From: an uncultured Collinsella sp. | GTDB taxonomy: Bacteria > Actinomycetota > Coriobacteriia > Coriobacteriales > Coriobacteriaceae | Length of the DNA stretch: 64,000 nt | Direction: 5' to 3' | Assembly (NCBI GenBank): GCA_902467875.1 | Contig: CABQWP010000002.1 | Span: forward strand, 1-64,000 | Shown: positions 53,015 to 61,122 of the stretch, piece after piece | How positions within the stretch are numbered: the stretch's first letter is position 1 | Layout: each line of letters starts with the position of its first letter | Program-made: the position numbers and the translations under genes | Notes under the pieces: generated by a model | The model's database searches: none | Told to the model about the DNA's origin: nothing | The model's input: the letters and a program-made list of their open reading frames with translations, nothing else

Positions 53015-55207
53015 TTATGAAGCGTCGGCAGCTATGTGCGCAAGCGCCTCAACGAGCTCCTGCGAGCTCACGGGTTTACTCAGGTGCGCATCCATGCCCG
53101 CCTCACGCGAAAGCCTGCGGTCGTCGGCAAAGGCGTTGGCGCTCACGGCGATAATCGGCGTGGTCGCGGCATCCTCGCGATCGAGTGCTCGTATCCGACG
53201 CGTGGCCTCAAGGCCATCGATGCCAGGCATCATGATGTCCATCAGCACCACGTCATACTCGTGCGGTGCGCTCGCGGCAAACGCCTCGACGGCAGACTCA
53301 CCATCCTTAGCATGCGTCACGACGGCACCGGCACGGCCGAGCGTAAACTGCGCAATCTCGGCATTCAGATCGTTATCCTCTACGAGCAAAATGCGCAAGC
53401 CCTGGAGTGCATCGCCATCGCCCGCATCCGCGCGCATTGTCTGAGGAATCTCGGAGCGTTTGCATTTCTCGAACGGCAGGCGGATGGTAAACGTCGTCCC
53501 CTGCCCCAAGACGCTCGTAAAACTCATGGTTCCGCCCATAAGCTCGACTAACTGTTTTGCGATAGGCGCGCCCAGGCCAGTTCCCGATGAGGCGCCTTCC
53601 ACCTGTTGCTCCTCGCGGCAAAACGGCTCGTAGAGGTGCTGTTGGAACTCCTCGCTCATGCCAATACCGTTGTCGGCGATCGTGTATTCATAGACAGGGG
53701 CGCCATCCGCTGGCTCCACCTCGCGGCACACCAGGCGAACATAGCCGCCCTGGCGGTTGTACTTGACGGCATTGCCGGCAATATTGAGCAACAAGCGCTT
53801 GAGGTGCGTCACGCTCACCCGAGCATAGGGATGATTAAGGGTCTGCTGGTCGCAGATAATTGTCACCAGACGCTCCTCGGCCTGGCGCTCCAGAATATCG
53901 CGCACTTCACAGTTGAGTGCCACCAAATTTGTGGGTACGAGGTTCAGGTCGACCTGCCCGCTCTCCAGGCGACTCATATCGAGTGCCTCGTTGGCAAGGT
54001 CGAGCAGCAGTCCCGATGCCGTCCAGATCTTTGAGCGGCACTCAGTCTGCTTTTGCAGATCGTCCGCGTTGGCATCGCCAACCTCGACCATACCGCGAAT
54101 GCCGTTGATGGGCGTGCGCAGATCGTGGCTCATGCGGCGCAAAAACTCCGTCTTTGCCGAGTTGGCAGACGAGGCCTCACGCGCCGCCTTTGCCAGCTTG
54201 TCGCCATAGTCGCGCTCCTGCTGAAGCAAGTCCGTCAAACGTCGACGATCAGCGCGGCGACGCACCATCACGACAACGGCTACAACACCGCTGTAGAGCG
54301 CCAGCACGCCGGCAGCAACAGCCGCGACAACCTCAAAGTAGCGCTGCGCCGAGGCATAGGTGTACACATAGAATTTGTGCGCTTTTCCAAATGTGCCCAA
54401 ATACCACTCGCCGTCGGCGTTAACCAATCTGACCTTACCAGCCAGGCATCGATCCTTAATACCGTCGACAATGAAGACGTCCGTCGTAGGCAGATCGAAT
54501 ACGCCCAATACGGTGGGTTCAACGGCATTGGTCGCAACGACTTTGCCGTCGCTTTCGATCACGATATTGCCGCTATCGATGGTTTCATAGCCATCAAGCA
54601 AGCTCTGCAGTTTGAGCGTATTGCTTGCAACCGCCTTCGCGCTCTGATGCCTTACCGCGATGACGATGCCCTCGCCATCTTGCCGGGTCACGCAACCAAT
54701 GTCTGCGACTGAATCATCCGCAAGCGTGATGCGGGCGGTATAGGACTTAAGCGGATGAGTTGCCACCTCCAGCACGGGCGTTTCTTTGAGATACGTAGCG
54801 AGCGACTCGTAGCTCACATCGCCCGTCGAGGACTCGGACACCAAATTGCCCGATGCGTCCGTCACGATCAGTGCACTCACATTGAACTGGTCAGTGTATT
54901 GCTCCAGCACGGCGTTATCCGCCGAGCCGTCGCGCTCCATATCGCGCGCTGCCCCTTCGGCAATCTCCATAACGCGAACCAGGTTTTTGGTCGCATAGGC
55001 ACTGTTGAACGCATCGTAGGAAAGGCTCTGCGTCGCCACGTAATCGACAACGTCGGCAAAGCGCTGCTCGGCCTGGGCCGTCGTGTAACCGTAGCTCATC
55101 ATGCCGGCAACAACCGAAAGCGCAATCCCCAACAAGGCGGCGAGAAGCCATATCTGGGCCGAACGATTACCCCGCCCCTGAGCGGCGTGGTCGGGCGCAT
55201 CAATCAT
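53015..55207 (-). CDS. Hybrid sensor histidine kinase with Cache-like extracellular domain
   Basis: 730 residues. Transmembrane helices at 19-40 and 292-314 bracket a Cache-like sensing domain. HisKA has His361 (RRMSHDLRTPINGIRG), then HATPase motifs NIAGNAVKYN, DNGIGM and GLGAPIAKQL. The receiver phosphoacceptor is Asp657. It overlaps the solute-binding lipoprotein gene by an ATGA, so the two are translationally coupled and likely work as ligand-binding protein plus kinase. It is a paralog of the kinase at 49618-52422, where the binding domains are fused. Confidence 0.9.
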   Translation of the reverse strand: MIDAPDHAAQGRGNRSAQIWLLAALLGIALSVVAGMMSYGYTTAQAEQRFADVVDYVATQSLSYDAFNSAYATKNLVRVMEIAEGAARDMERDGSADNAVLEQYTDQFNVSALIVTDASGNLVSESSTGDVSYESLATYLKETPVLEVATHPLKSYTARITLADDSVADIGCVTRQDGEGIVIAVRHQSAKAVASNTLKLQSLLDGYETIDSGNIVIESDGKVVATNAVEPTVLGVFDLPTTDVFIVDGIKDRCLAGKVRLVNADGEWYLGTFGKAHKFYVYTYASAQRYFEVVAAVAAGVLALYSGVVAVVVMVRRRADRRRLTDLLQQERDYGDKLAKAAREASSANSAKTEFLRRMSHDLRTPINGIRGMVEVGDANADDLQKQTECRSKIWTASGLLLDLANEALDMSRLESGQVDLNLVPTNLVALNCEVRDILERQAEERLVTIICDQQTLNHPYARVSVTHLKRLLLNIAGNAVKYNRQGGYVRLVCREVEPADGAPVYEYTIADNGIGMSEEFQQHLYEPFCREEQQVEGASSGTGLGAPIAKQLVELMGGTMSFTSVLGQGTTFTIRLPFEKCKRSEIPQTMRADAGDGDALQGLRILLVEDNDLNAEIAQFTLGRAGAVVTHAKDGESAVEAFAASAPHEYDVVLMDIMMPGIDGLEATRRIRALDREDAATTPIIAVSANAFADDRRLSREAGMDAHLSKPVSSQELVEALAHIAADAS

Positions 55208-56073
55208 GACAGGCCCTCCACATTCAAAAATGGCGAGGGGTCATCAAAGTACTTTGACACTAGGCGTTCCATGGTGCCATCGGCAAGCATTTCCTGGTAG
55301 GCATGAGTGAGCTTAGCGTCGATGCCGCGTGTGTCGTTGATATCGAAAGCGGTGCCTAAAGCAACTTCTAGCAGAGGCTCATCCAGGATGCGATACGTCA
55401 CACCATAGTCTTTTTCGTAGCTGAGCAGCGAGGACTCATGTGCGGCAATGGCGTCGACCAGACCCTCGACGAGCGCTGGGTTCAGGCATGAGCGGTCCGA
55501 AAAGCAGTAGAGCTCTTTGATCTGCGGAACGTCTTCATTTGTACGATTGAGCAAAATGTCCTCGGGCTTGGTGGTGGATTGAACCGCCACGACCTTATCC
55601 TCAAGATCGGCAAGCGTGTAGATATCGCTCTGGAGATCGACCGCGACCACCTGGCGGCTCGCAAGGTACGGGCCGGCCCAACGATACTCGTTTTCGCGAC
55701 CCGTCATGCTAAAGCTACCCATGACGCAATCGAGCTCGCCGCTCGCCAGCAGCTCGTTCTTCTTTTCCCAGTCGATCAGCTGGTATTTTGGCTTGTAACC
55801 AATGCGGGCCAAAGCCTCGGTTAGTATCTCGACATCCAGGCCAACGATATCGCCGTACTCGTCGGTATACACAAACGGTGGATAGAGGTCGCTGCCGACG
55901 TTGAGCGTCTTAAGGTCGTCGTCTTTGGCCTGCGAGGCGTCCAGACCTTCTAATGTTGACGTCGAGGCTTCGTCATTACGTCCAGAACAGCCAGCTATCG
56001 CTACGACAAAGGCGCTCGCCACTGCAAGCGCAACAAACAACGAAATGGCAACCGAGCGACGGGGTCTTTTCAT
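55204..56073 (-). CDS. Solute-binding lipoprotein, family 3
   Basis: 289 residues. The signal sequence ends in AIAGCSG, a lipobox with Cys, so it should be anchored outside the membrane. The domain DLYPPFVYTDEYGDIVGLDVEI, then GSFSMTGREN and the second-lobe segment SYEKDYGVTYRI are family 3 amino acid-type binders. The lack of an adjacent permease or ATPase and its coupling to a histidine kinase suggest signalling rather than transport. GGAG precedes the ATG at 56073. Ligand unknown. Confidence 0.87.
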   Translation of the reverse strand: MKRPRRSVAISLFVALAVASAFVVAIAGCSGRNDEASTSTLEGLDASQAKDDDLKTLNVGSDLYPPFVYTDEYGDIVGLDVEILTEALARIGYKPKYQLIDWEKKNELLASGELDCVMGSFSMTGRENEYRWAGPYLASRQVVAVDLQSDIYTLADLEDKVVAVQSTTKPEDILLNRTNEDVPQIKELYCFSDRSCLNPALVEGLVDAIAAHESSLLSYEKDYGVTYRILDEPLLEVALGTAFDINDTRGIDAKLTHAYQEMLADGTMERLVSKYFDDPSPFLNVEGLS

Positions 56074-56217
56074 CGAGCTCCAGACGATCCTGTTTACAGA
56101 CTGAAATGGTAAGAAATAATAGCAAACAAAACCACACGAGTGCCCAATGGTTACAGACGTTTTACCATGCGGGACCTTCCAGCCGACTTGGCAGAAGGCC
56201 CCGCATGCAGTGCTCAC

Positions 56218-57432
56218 TTACCGTGCATTAAAAACGTAGCGGTCCAAACGGTCGCACGCTTCCCTTACGCGCGAAAGTGGCAGCGCCAGATTCACGCGAA
56301 TGTGGCAGGGTCCATGGAACGGGCGGCCATCCTGATATCCCACGCCCACGCGCGCCCCCTCGTCGAGCAGCCACTGAATATCGCGGCCATGCTCGCGGCA
56401 CCACTCGGTGCAGTCCAGAAACACCATGTACGTGCCCTGCGGACGCGAATAGGACACGCCCTCAAAATGCTCGTCCACGTAATCGCAGAAGTACTCGATA
56501 TTGCCGGCAAGCACCTGGTTGAGCTCGTCCACCCACTCGTAGCCCTGCGGCTGGTAGGCACCGATAAGCGCGTGCATGGAGAGGACGTTCATCTCGTTGT
56601 AGTGAGTCTTGTTGGACACGGCGCACACGCGGTCGCGCAGCGTCTCGTTGTAGATAATGTGGTAGCTGCCGACCAGACCCGCCAGGTTAAACGTCTTGCT
56701 CGGCGCATAGAGGGCAACCGTGCGCATGCGGGCATCCTCGCTCACCGACTGCGTCGGGATATGCTTGTGTCCTGGCAGGATGATATCGGACCAAATCTCA
56801 TCCGAGATCACCACGCAATCGTGCTGGCGATAGATGTCCATGGCGCGCTCGATTTCGTCGCGCTCCCATACGCGGCCGCAGGGATTGTGCGGCGAGCAGA
56901 ACACCGCGGCATGGATGTGGTTTTGGGCGAGTTTGTGCTCCATGTCCTCAAAGTCCATGCGCCACACGCCCTGGTCGTCGAGTTTAAGCGGGCTGTGGAC
57001 AATGTGATAGCCCGCGGCTTCGATGGACTTGGTAAAGCCGATGTAGGTGGGGCTGTGGACCAGCACCGCATCGCCCGGCTGGACATACGCGCGCAGTGTC
57101 GACACGACACCGCCTAGCACACCGTTTTCGTAGCCGATGTGCTCCGGCGCCAAGCCCTCGACGCCGTTACGTCGGCTCTGCCATTCGATGATGCGGTCGA
57201 AGTACTCGGCGCGCGGGTTAAAGTAGCCAAACATGGGATGCTGGGCGCGCTGAATGATGTGCTCCCGGACCGTGGGCACCGTGGCGAAGTTCATGTCCGC
57301 CACCCACATGGGAATGCGGTCGAAACCCTCGTCGGGTGCGTTCGGAGCCATACCGGGGATCTCACCCCAAGAATCAACGGCGATGGAGTCCATGCCGTGG
57401 CGGTCGATAAGCGAGCTAAAGTCGTATTTCAT
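56218..57432 (-). CDS. MalY/PatB family PLP-dependent C-S lyase or aminotransferase
   Basis: 404 residues. PMWVADMNFATVP is the family N-terminus, FCSPHNPCGRVW and SDEIWSDI the PLP-binding aspartate region, and APSKTFNLAGLVGSYHII holds the Lys that binds PLP. MalY/PatB enzymes cleave cystathionine or cysteine conjugates. It is monocistronic. The substrate cannot be read from sequence. Confidence 0.9.
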   Translation of the reverse strand: MKYDFSSLIDRHGMDSIAVDSWGEIPGMAPNAPDEGFDRIPMWVADMNFATVPTVREHIIQRAQHPMFGYFNPRAEYFDRIIEWQSRRNGVEGLAPEHIGYENGVLGGVVSTLRAYVQPGDAVLVHSPTYIGFTKSIEAAGYHIVHSPLKLDDQGVWRMDFEDMEHKLAQNHIHAAVFCSPHNPCGRVWERDEIERAMDIYRQHDCVVISDEIWSDIILPGHKHIPTQSVSEDARMRTVALYAPSKTFNLAGLVGSYHIIYNETLRDRVCAVSNKTHYNEMNVLSMHALIGAYQPQGYEWVDELNQVLAGNIEYFCDYVDEHFEGVSYSRPQGTYMVFLDCTEWCREHGRDIQWLLDEGARVGVGYQDGRPFHGPCHIRVNLALPLSRVREACDRLDRYVFNAR

Positions 57433-57544
57433 GCTGGACTCCCGTGCAAAGTTGATTGTTTTGGTAGGCGTTATTGTCCACCAGCGTGGGCGGTTTTGGC
57501 ATGTGGTTTGGCGCTTAATTTGACGGGTACGGACGAATGGCTGG

Positions 57545-58282
57545 TTAGTCTTGCGCGTCGTTGACGGCGACCACGGTTAACTGGGTTTTATCGACCGCAA
57601 ACGATATGTCGAGCCCAGCGTAAGCCAAGTGGTAAATGCGGTTTGGCTCGTGCTTGCTACCCGCGCGGCGCGGATCTTGGCGAAGAACCTCGACCAGACC
57701 GGGGAGCTTTGCGATTGGGACTGTGTCTTGCAGCGCCTGTGGAAACTCGACGTCGAGCTCTTGCCACGGCGCGTCTTTAATCCAGCCGCCGATCGCATCC
57801 GGGTGACAGTCGGCAAACGGAATGTAGGGCTTAATGTCGTAGATGGGCGTGCCATCGCGCAAGTCGGCCCCCAGCACATGGATGATGGGGCCGTCATCGG
57901 TGAGCTCCACGCGGTCGAGCTTGACGCAGGTAAGCCCAATGGGATTAGGGCGAAACGGACTGCGCGTGGCAAACACGCCCACGCGCTCGGCTCCACCCAG
58001 ACGCGGCGGGCGCACGGTTTTCGACCATTTTGCGTTGGTGCCGGACCTGTCCTGCGTTTTGGCATCGGCGGCTATGTCCTCAGCCGTGCCGCCGGGCATT
58101 CCGTTTTCGAAGCGCCACAGCAGCCATAGGTGAGAAAAGGAGTCCAGGCCCTCAACTGCTGCATTGGAGGCAAATTCCGACTCAAAAACGATGCGTCCCT
58201 GCAGATGGGGCGCCAAAAAGCTGTTGCGCGGAATGCCGAACTTCTGCGGCAGGTCGGTATGTATGTGTGCAATAGGTTCCAT
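57545..58282 (-). CDS. trmO: tRNA (N6-threonylcarbamoyladenosine-37) methyltransferase TrmO/TsaA-like
   Basis: 245 residues. MEPIAHIHTDLPQKFGIPRNS, GLDSFSHLWLLWRF, GVFATRSPFRPNPIGL and IYDIKPYIPFAD are TsaA/TrmO signatures; the enzyme methylates t6A37 of tRNAs that decode ACY codons. The C-terminal region with NRIYHLAYAGLDISF is the second domain of longer members. The start could also be at 58291. Confidence 0.87.
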   Translation of the reverse strand: MEPIAHIHTDLPQKFGIPRNSFLAPHLQGRIVFESEFASNAAVEGLDSFSHLWLLWRFENGMPGGTAEDIAADAKTQDRSGTNAKWSKTVRPPRLGGAERVGVFATRSPFRPNPIGLTCVKLDRVELTDDGPIIHVLGADLRDGTPIYDIKPYIPFADCHPDAIGGWIKDAPWQELDVEFPQALQDTVPIAKLPGLVEVLRQDPRRAGSKHEPNRIYHLAYAGLDISFAVDKTQLTVVAVNDAQD

Positions 58283-58423
58283 GCCGGTCATTGTACGGCA
58301 TGGAGGTGTGGGGCGCAGCGCGCAATTCTTCGCCGCGGTCTCCCGTCGTGCAACCAACGGTTGCTTGGAAGGGTACCTGCCGCCGCGTATGCTTAAGCCA
58401 TCAACCAGCAGAAAGGAGCCGAT

Positions 58424-59251
58424 ATGGCCTTTGCAGAAAAGCTCATTGCCATCCGTCGCGCCCATCACCTTACCCAAGAGCAGCTCGCCGCCAAGCTCTT
58501 CGTCACACGCCAAGCCATCAGCCGCTGGGAGCGCGGGGAGGTCACACCGGGCATCGACATGATGAAGCTCATCGCCGCCGTGACCGGCGAGCCTCTGTCT
58601 CACCTGCTCGAAATGCCCAAGCATTATTGCCAGAGCTGCGGCATGATACTCACGCCCGACGACTGCGGCACCGACGCCACGGGCGCCACGACCGACCATT
58701 ATTGCAAGTGGTGCTACGACCACGGCAAGTACACCTACGAGACCACGATGGAGGCGATGATCGAGGATTGTGCCCCGCGGCTGGCACATAACACCGGCAT
58801 GTCGCTCGACGAAGCCGTCTCGCTCATGGGCGCCGTCCTGCCGCAACTGGAGCGCTGGCGCACCGTGCAAGAAAACGAGGAGCGCTACGGCGCCGAAGCG
58901 CGGGCGCGCTATGGCGATGAGGCTATCGATGCGGCAAACGAAGCGCTGCTGGACATGGACCCCGAGACATGGAACGACATGAAGGAACTTGAACGCGCTG
59001 TTCTGGGCCAGCTTTCGATTGCCATGGGCATTGACGACCCGGAGAGCAACGAGGCCCGCAAACTCGTCGCGATGCATCGCCGATGGATTGGCCTTAATTG
59101 GGGACACGAGCCCCAAGACGAAGCATACCTGGGCCTCACCCACGGCTATCTTGCCGATCAGCGCTTTATCGACTACTACGACAAGCCCTGCGGCACCGGA
59201 GCCACGGCGTTTCTGGTTCAGGCAATCGAGTCGTCGCTGATTTGCGCATAG
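58424..59251 (+). CDS. XRE regulator with zinc ribbon and TipAS-like effector domain
   Basis: 275 residues. Residues 1-62 are a Cro/C1 helix-turn-helix (LTQEQLAAKLFVTRQAISRWERG). Cys69, 72, 94 and 97 form a zinc ribbon. The C-terminal region (RRWIGLNWG, YLADQRFIDYYD) matches TipAS, a domain that in TipA binds thiopeptide antibiotics covalently. The combination is a known actinobacterial architecture. It may control a resistance or detoxification gene; the target is unknown. The neighbouring glutaredoxin gene, 51 bases downstream, may share its transcript. Confidence 0.8.
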   Translation: MAFAEKLIAIRRAHHLTQEQLAAKLFVTRQAISRWERGEVTPGIDMMKLIAAVTGEPLSHLLEMPKHYCQSCGMILTPDDCGTDATGATTDHYCKWCYDHGKYTYETTMEAMIEDCAPRLAHNTGMSLDEAVSLMGAVLPQLERWRTVQENEERYGAEARARYGDEAIDAANEALLDMDPETWNDMKELERAVLGQLSIAMGIDDPESNEARKLVAMHRRWIGLNWGHEPQDEAYLGLTHGYLADQRFIDYYDKPCGTGATAFLVQAIESSLICA

Positions 59252-59302
59252 ACCGCGGCGGCTTTGGGTATTCCAATTGAAACCTCAACCGATTGGAGAC
59301 CC

Positions 59303-59548
59303 ATGGCCACTGATCACGAGCTCACACTCTACGTTATGACCGGCTGCCCGTATTGCATAAAGGTCAAGCGCTTTCTGGCCGATAACGGCGTGACCATCCC
59401 TGAGCGCAACATCTCGACCGACCCCGATGCCGAGCAGACGCTCATCGCCGTCGGCGGAAAACGCCAGGTTCCCTGCCTGTTCATTGACGGCAAGCCGCTC
59501 TACGAATCGAGCGACATCATCGCGTGGGTGCAGAAGAACCTGCTCTAG
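59303..59548 (+). CDS. Glutaredoxin-like protein
   Basis: 81 residues. CPYC near residue 14-17 is the redox motif, and QVPCLFIDG with YESSDIIAWV is the GSH-binding side of the fold. Actinobacteria often use mycothiol, so the partner thiol is unclear. TTGGAG precedes the ATG. A strong hairpin terminator follows. Confidence 0.87.
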   Translation: MATDHELTLYVMTGCPYCIKVKRFLADNGVTIPERNISTDPDAEQTLIAVGGKRQVPCLFIDGKPLYESSDIIAWVQKNLL

Positions 59549-59595
59549 TACGCGCATCCCGTCCGTCCAAGACCCCACCCCATACGGCCTAAACA

Positions 59596-59660
59596 TGTAC
59601 ACCAGCATCCAAAGTCGACATTTTTCGACATCTTTGGATGCTGGTGTACAGCTTTTTGCA
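59596..59660 (+). terminator. Perfect 19-bp hairpin terminator after glutaredoxin
   Basis: Arms 59596-59614 (TGTACACCAGCATCCAAAG) and 59632-59650 are exact complements, with a 17-base loop, then GCTTTTTGC. Unusually long and perfect for a terminator. Confidence 0.85.
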
Positions 59661-59663
59661 ACA

Positions 59664-59720
59664 TAGTCGTTGGGGACGTCCTTAAATGACCAGTCGTTAA
59701 AGAACGCCCCCGATGACTAG
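59664..59720. repeat. Hairpin repeat with TAGTC...GACTAG ends
   Basis: TAGTCGTTGGGG pairs imperfectly with CCCCCGATGACTAG; inside is GACGTCCTTAAATGACCAGTC. It is related to 36978-37043 and ends at the stop codon of the dihydrouridine synthase gene. Confidence 0.6.
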
Positions 59721-60674
59721 TTAGCCGTGGAAGCGAGCTGTGGGTGCAAGCGGCTGTTCGCGAAAGACGCGCTCGACGGCAGCGCGGTATTCGTCGACCT
59801 TTTTGGTCTTGCGTACGATCTTGTGGACGGTAGCGGGATCAGCGAAAGCGCACTTGGCGTAGAACCACCACTCCTTCATGCGGAAGACCGCGTTGCCACC
59901 AATCTCTTCTGCATATGCCGCAAACAGCGTGTCGTGGAAGCGCTGCAGCTCAGCAGCCGTTGCAGCAGGGCCGCCCTTGACCATGCGAGCCAGAGCGGGG
60001 TTCGCGAGCAGGCCACGCCCCAACATCACATGGCGCGTGCCGGGATAGGCCTCCACCAGCGCGTCCATATCCTCAAGATCAAAAATGTCACCGTTATAGG
60101 CCACGGGGAACGGCGCACGCTCCAGCGTCTCGCCATAAAACTCTTTGCGCGGCGAACCCGTATAGCGGTCCTTTTGCACGCGCGGATGCACAATGAGCTC
60201 TGCCAACGGCATGCGGCAATACAGATCGAGCACGCGCTCGTATTCGTCGTCATTCTCCAGCCCCAGCCTGGTCTTTACCGACACCGGCAACGGCGACCGC
60301 TCGCACACATCGCTTAAGAACGCCTCGAGCTCGTCGAGATTGCGCAAGAAACCCGAGCCCTTGCCCTTGGCGACAACCGTTCCCGAAGGGCAACCCAGGT
60401 TGAGATTGACCTCGCGGTAGCCCATGTCGGCGAGCACCTGTGCCGCCCACACAAACTCGTCCGCGTTCTTGGACATCAGCTGAGGCACCACGTTGAGCCC
60501 CTGGTTATTGGCAGGATCGATCTCCTTAAACGCCTTGCCGCCAAAGCGGTTTCCTACCCGCGGCGGCGGCAAAAACGGCGTGTAATAGCAATCGAGCGCA
60601 CCGAAGCACTCCGCATGCACGCGACGGAACACATGCCCGGTAATCCCCTCCATGGGGGCCAGCGAAAGGATCAT
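59721..60674 (-). CDS. tRNA-dihydrouridine synthase family protein
   Basis: 317 residues. LAPMEGITGHVFRR (FMN-site opening), NLNLGCPSGTV (catalytic Cys) and YNGDIFDLED, then GRGLLANPALA match Dus enzymes, which reduce uridines in tRNA with FMN and NADPH. The gene is distinct from DusB by its PRVQKDRY region. Subfamily not assigned. Confidence 0.88.
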   Translation of the reverse strand: MILSLAPMEGITGHVFRRVHAECFGALDCYYTPFLPPPRVGNRFGGKAFKEIDPANNQGLNVVPQLMSKNADEFVWAAQVLADMGYREVNLNLGCPSGTVVAKGKGSGFLRNLDELEAFLSDVCERSPLPVSVKTRLGLENDDEYERVLDLYCRMPLAELIVHPRVQKDRYTGSPRKEFYGETLERAPFPVAYNGDIFDLEDMDALVEAYPGTRHVMLGRGLLANPALARMVKGGPAATAAELQRFHDTLFAAYAEEIGGNAVFRMKEWWFYAKCAFADPATVHKIVRKTKKVDEYRAAVERVFREQPLAPTARFHG

Positions 60675-60808
60675 CTACTCTTCTCTCATATCAACACAAC
60701 AAAGGGGCCGTCCCTTTGTCACATGCATTATGCCTTGCGCTTCAGGCGATTCACAAGGAAGAGGTAGCTACTGAACGATGACCACCCTCCAGCCGCACCC
60801 CATACAAC

Positions 60809-60989
60809 GAGGTCTAATACTTTTCCCGAGAAGTGAACGAGTGAAAACGGGCCCCCGAAGCATCGGCGCTTTCGAGATGCAATTTCCTGCGGTTTTGCCA
60901 GCCAAATCCTGCGGGTTTGACGTCTAAAAATATCGATGCTTCGGAGGTCCAAGTATGGCCGCTCACTTCTCGGAAAAGTATTAGACCTC
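60809..60989. mobile_element. 181-bp non-coding element with terminal inverted repeats (MITE-like or structured RNA)
   Basis: The left end GAGGTCTAATACTTTTC, CCGAGAAGTGA is the reverse complement of the right end TCACTTCTCGGAAAAGTATTAGACCTC apart from one extra C. Nested inside, CCGAAGCATCG (60855-60865) pairs with CGATGCTTCGG (60934-60944). Within the inner region CCTGCGGTTTTG and CCTGCGGGTTTG form a near direct repeat. No ORF of note is present. It has the size and ends of a miniature inverted-repeat element. Confidence 0.65.
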
Positions 60990-61005
60990 GATTTACATGC
61001 CACTC

Positions 61006-61038
61006 AATGTGACAAAGTGGCTGCTCCTTTGTCACATT
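61006..61038. repeat. Hairpin repeat of the TGTGACAAAG family
   Basis: Perfect arms AATGTGACAAAG (61006-61017) and CTTTGTCACATT (61027-61038) around TGGCTGCTC. It is close to the element at 31188-31220. Confidence 0.8.
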
Positions 61039-61122
61039 CGATGAAAAAGGGCACCGATGTTAGTCGATGCCCCAAAGCGGCTGCAGGTTAAGCCCTACAG
61101 CGTATGTCTAAGACGAATCGAA

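Larger units (their letters stand above)
60675..61122. other. Gene-free, repeat-rich spacer
   Basis: No credible gene. It holds a half hairpin repeat (60698-60719, core GGCCGTCCCTTTGT), the 181-bp terminal-inverted-repeat element (60809-60989) and another CTTTGTCACATT hairpin (61006-61038). Confidence 0.75.

Noticed and set aside
60728..61003. 91-codon minus-strand frame through the inverted-repeat element
   Set aside because: It runs through both arms of a palindromic element and has no ribosome binding site; treated as chance.
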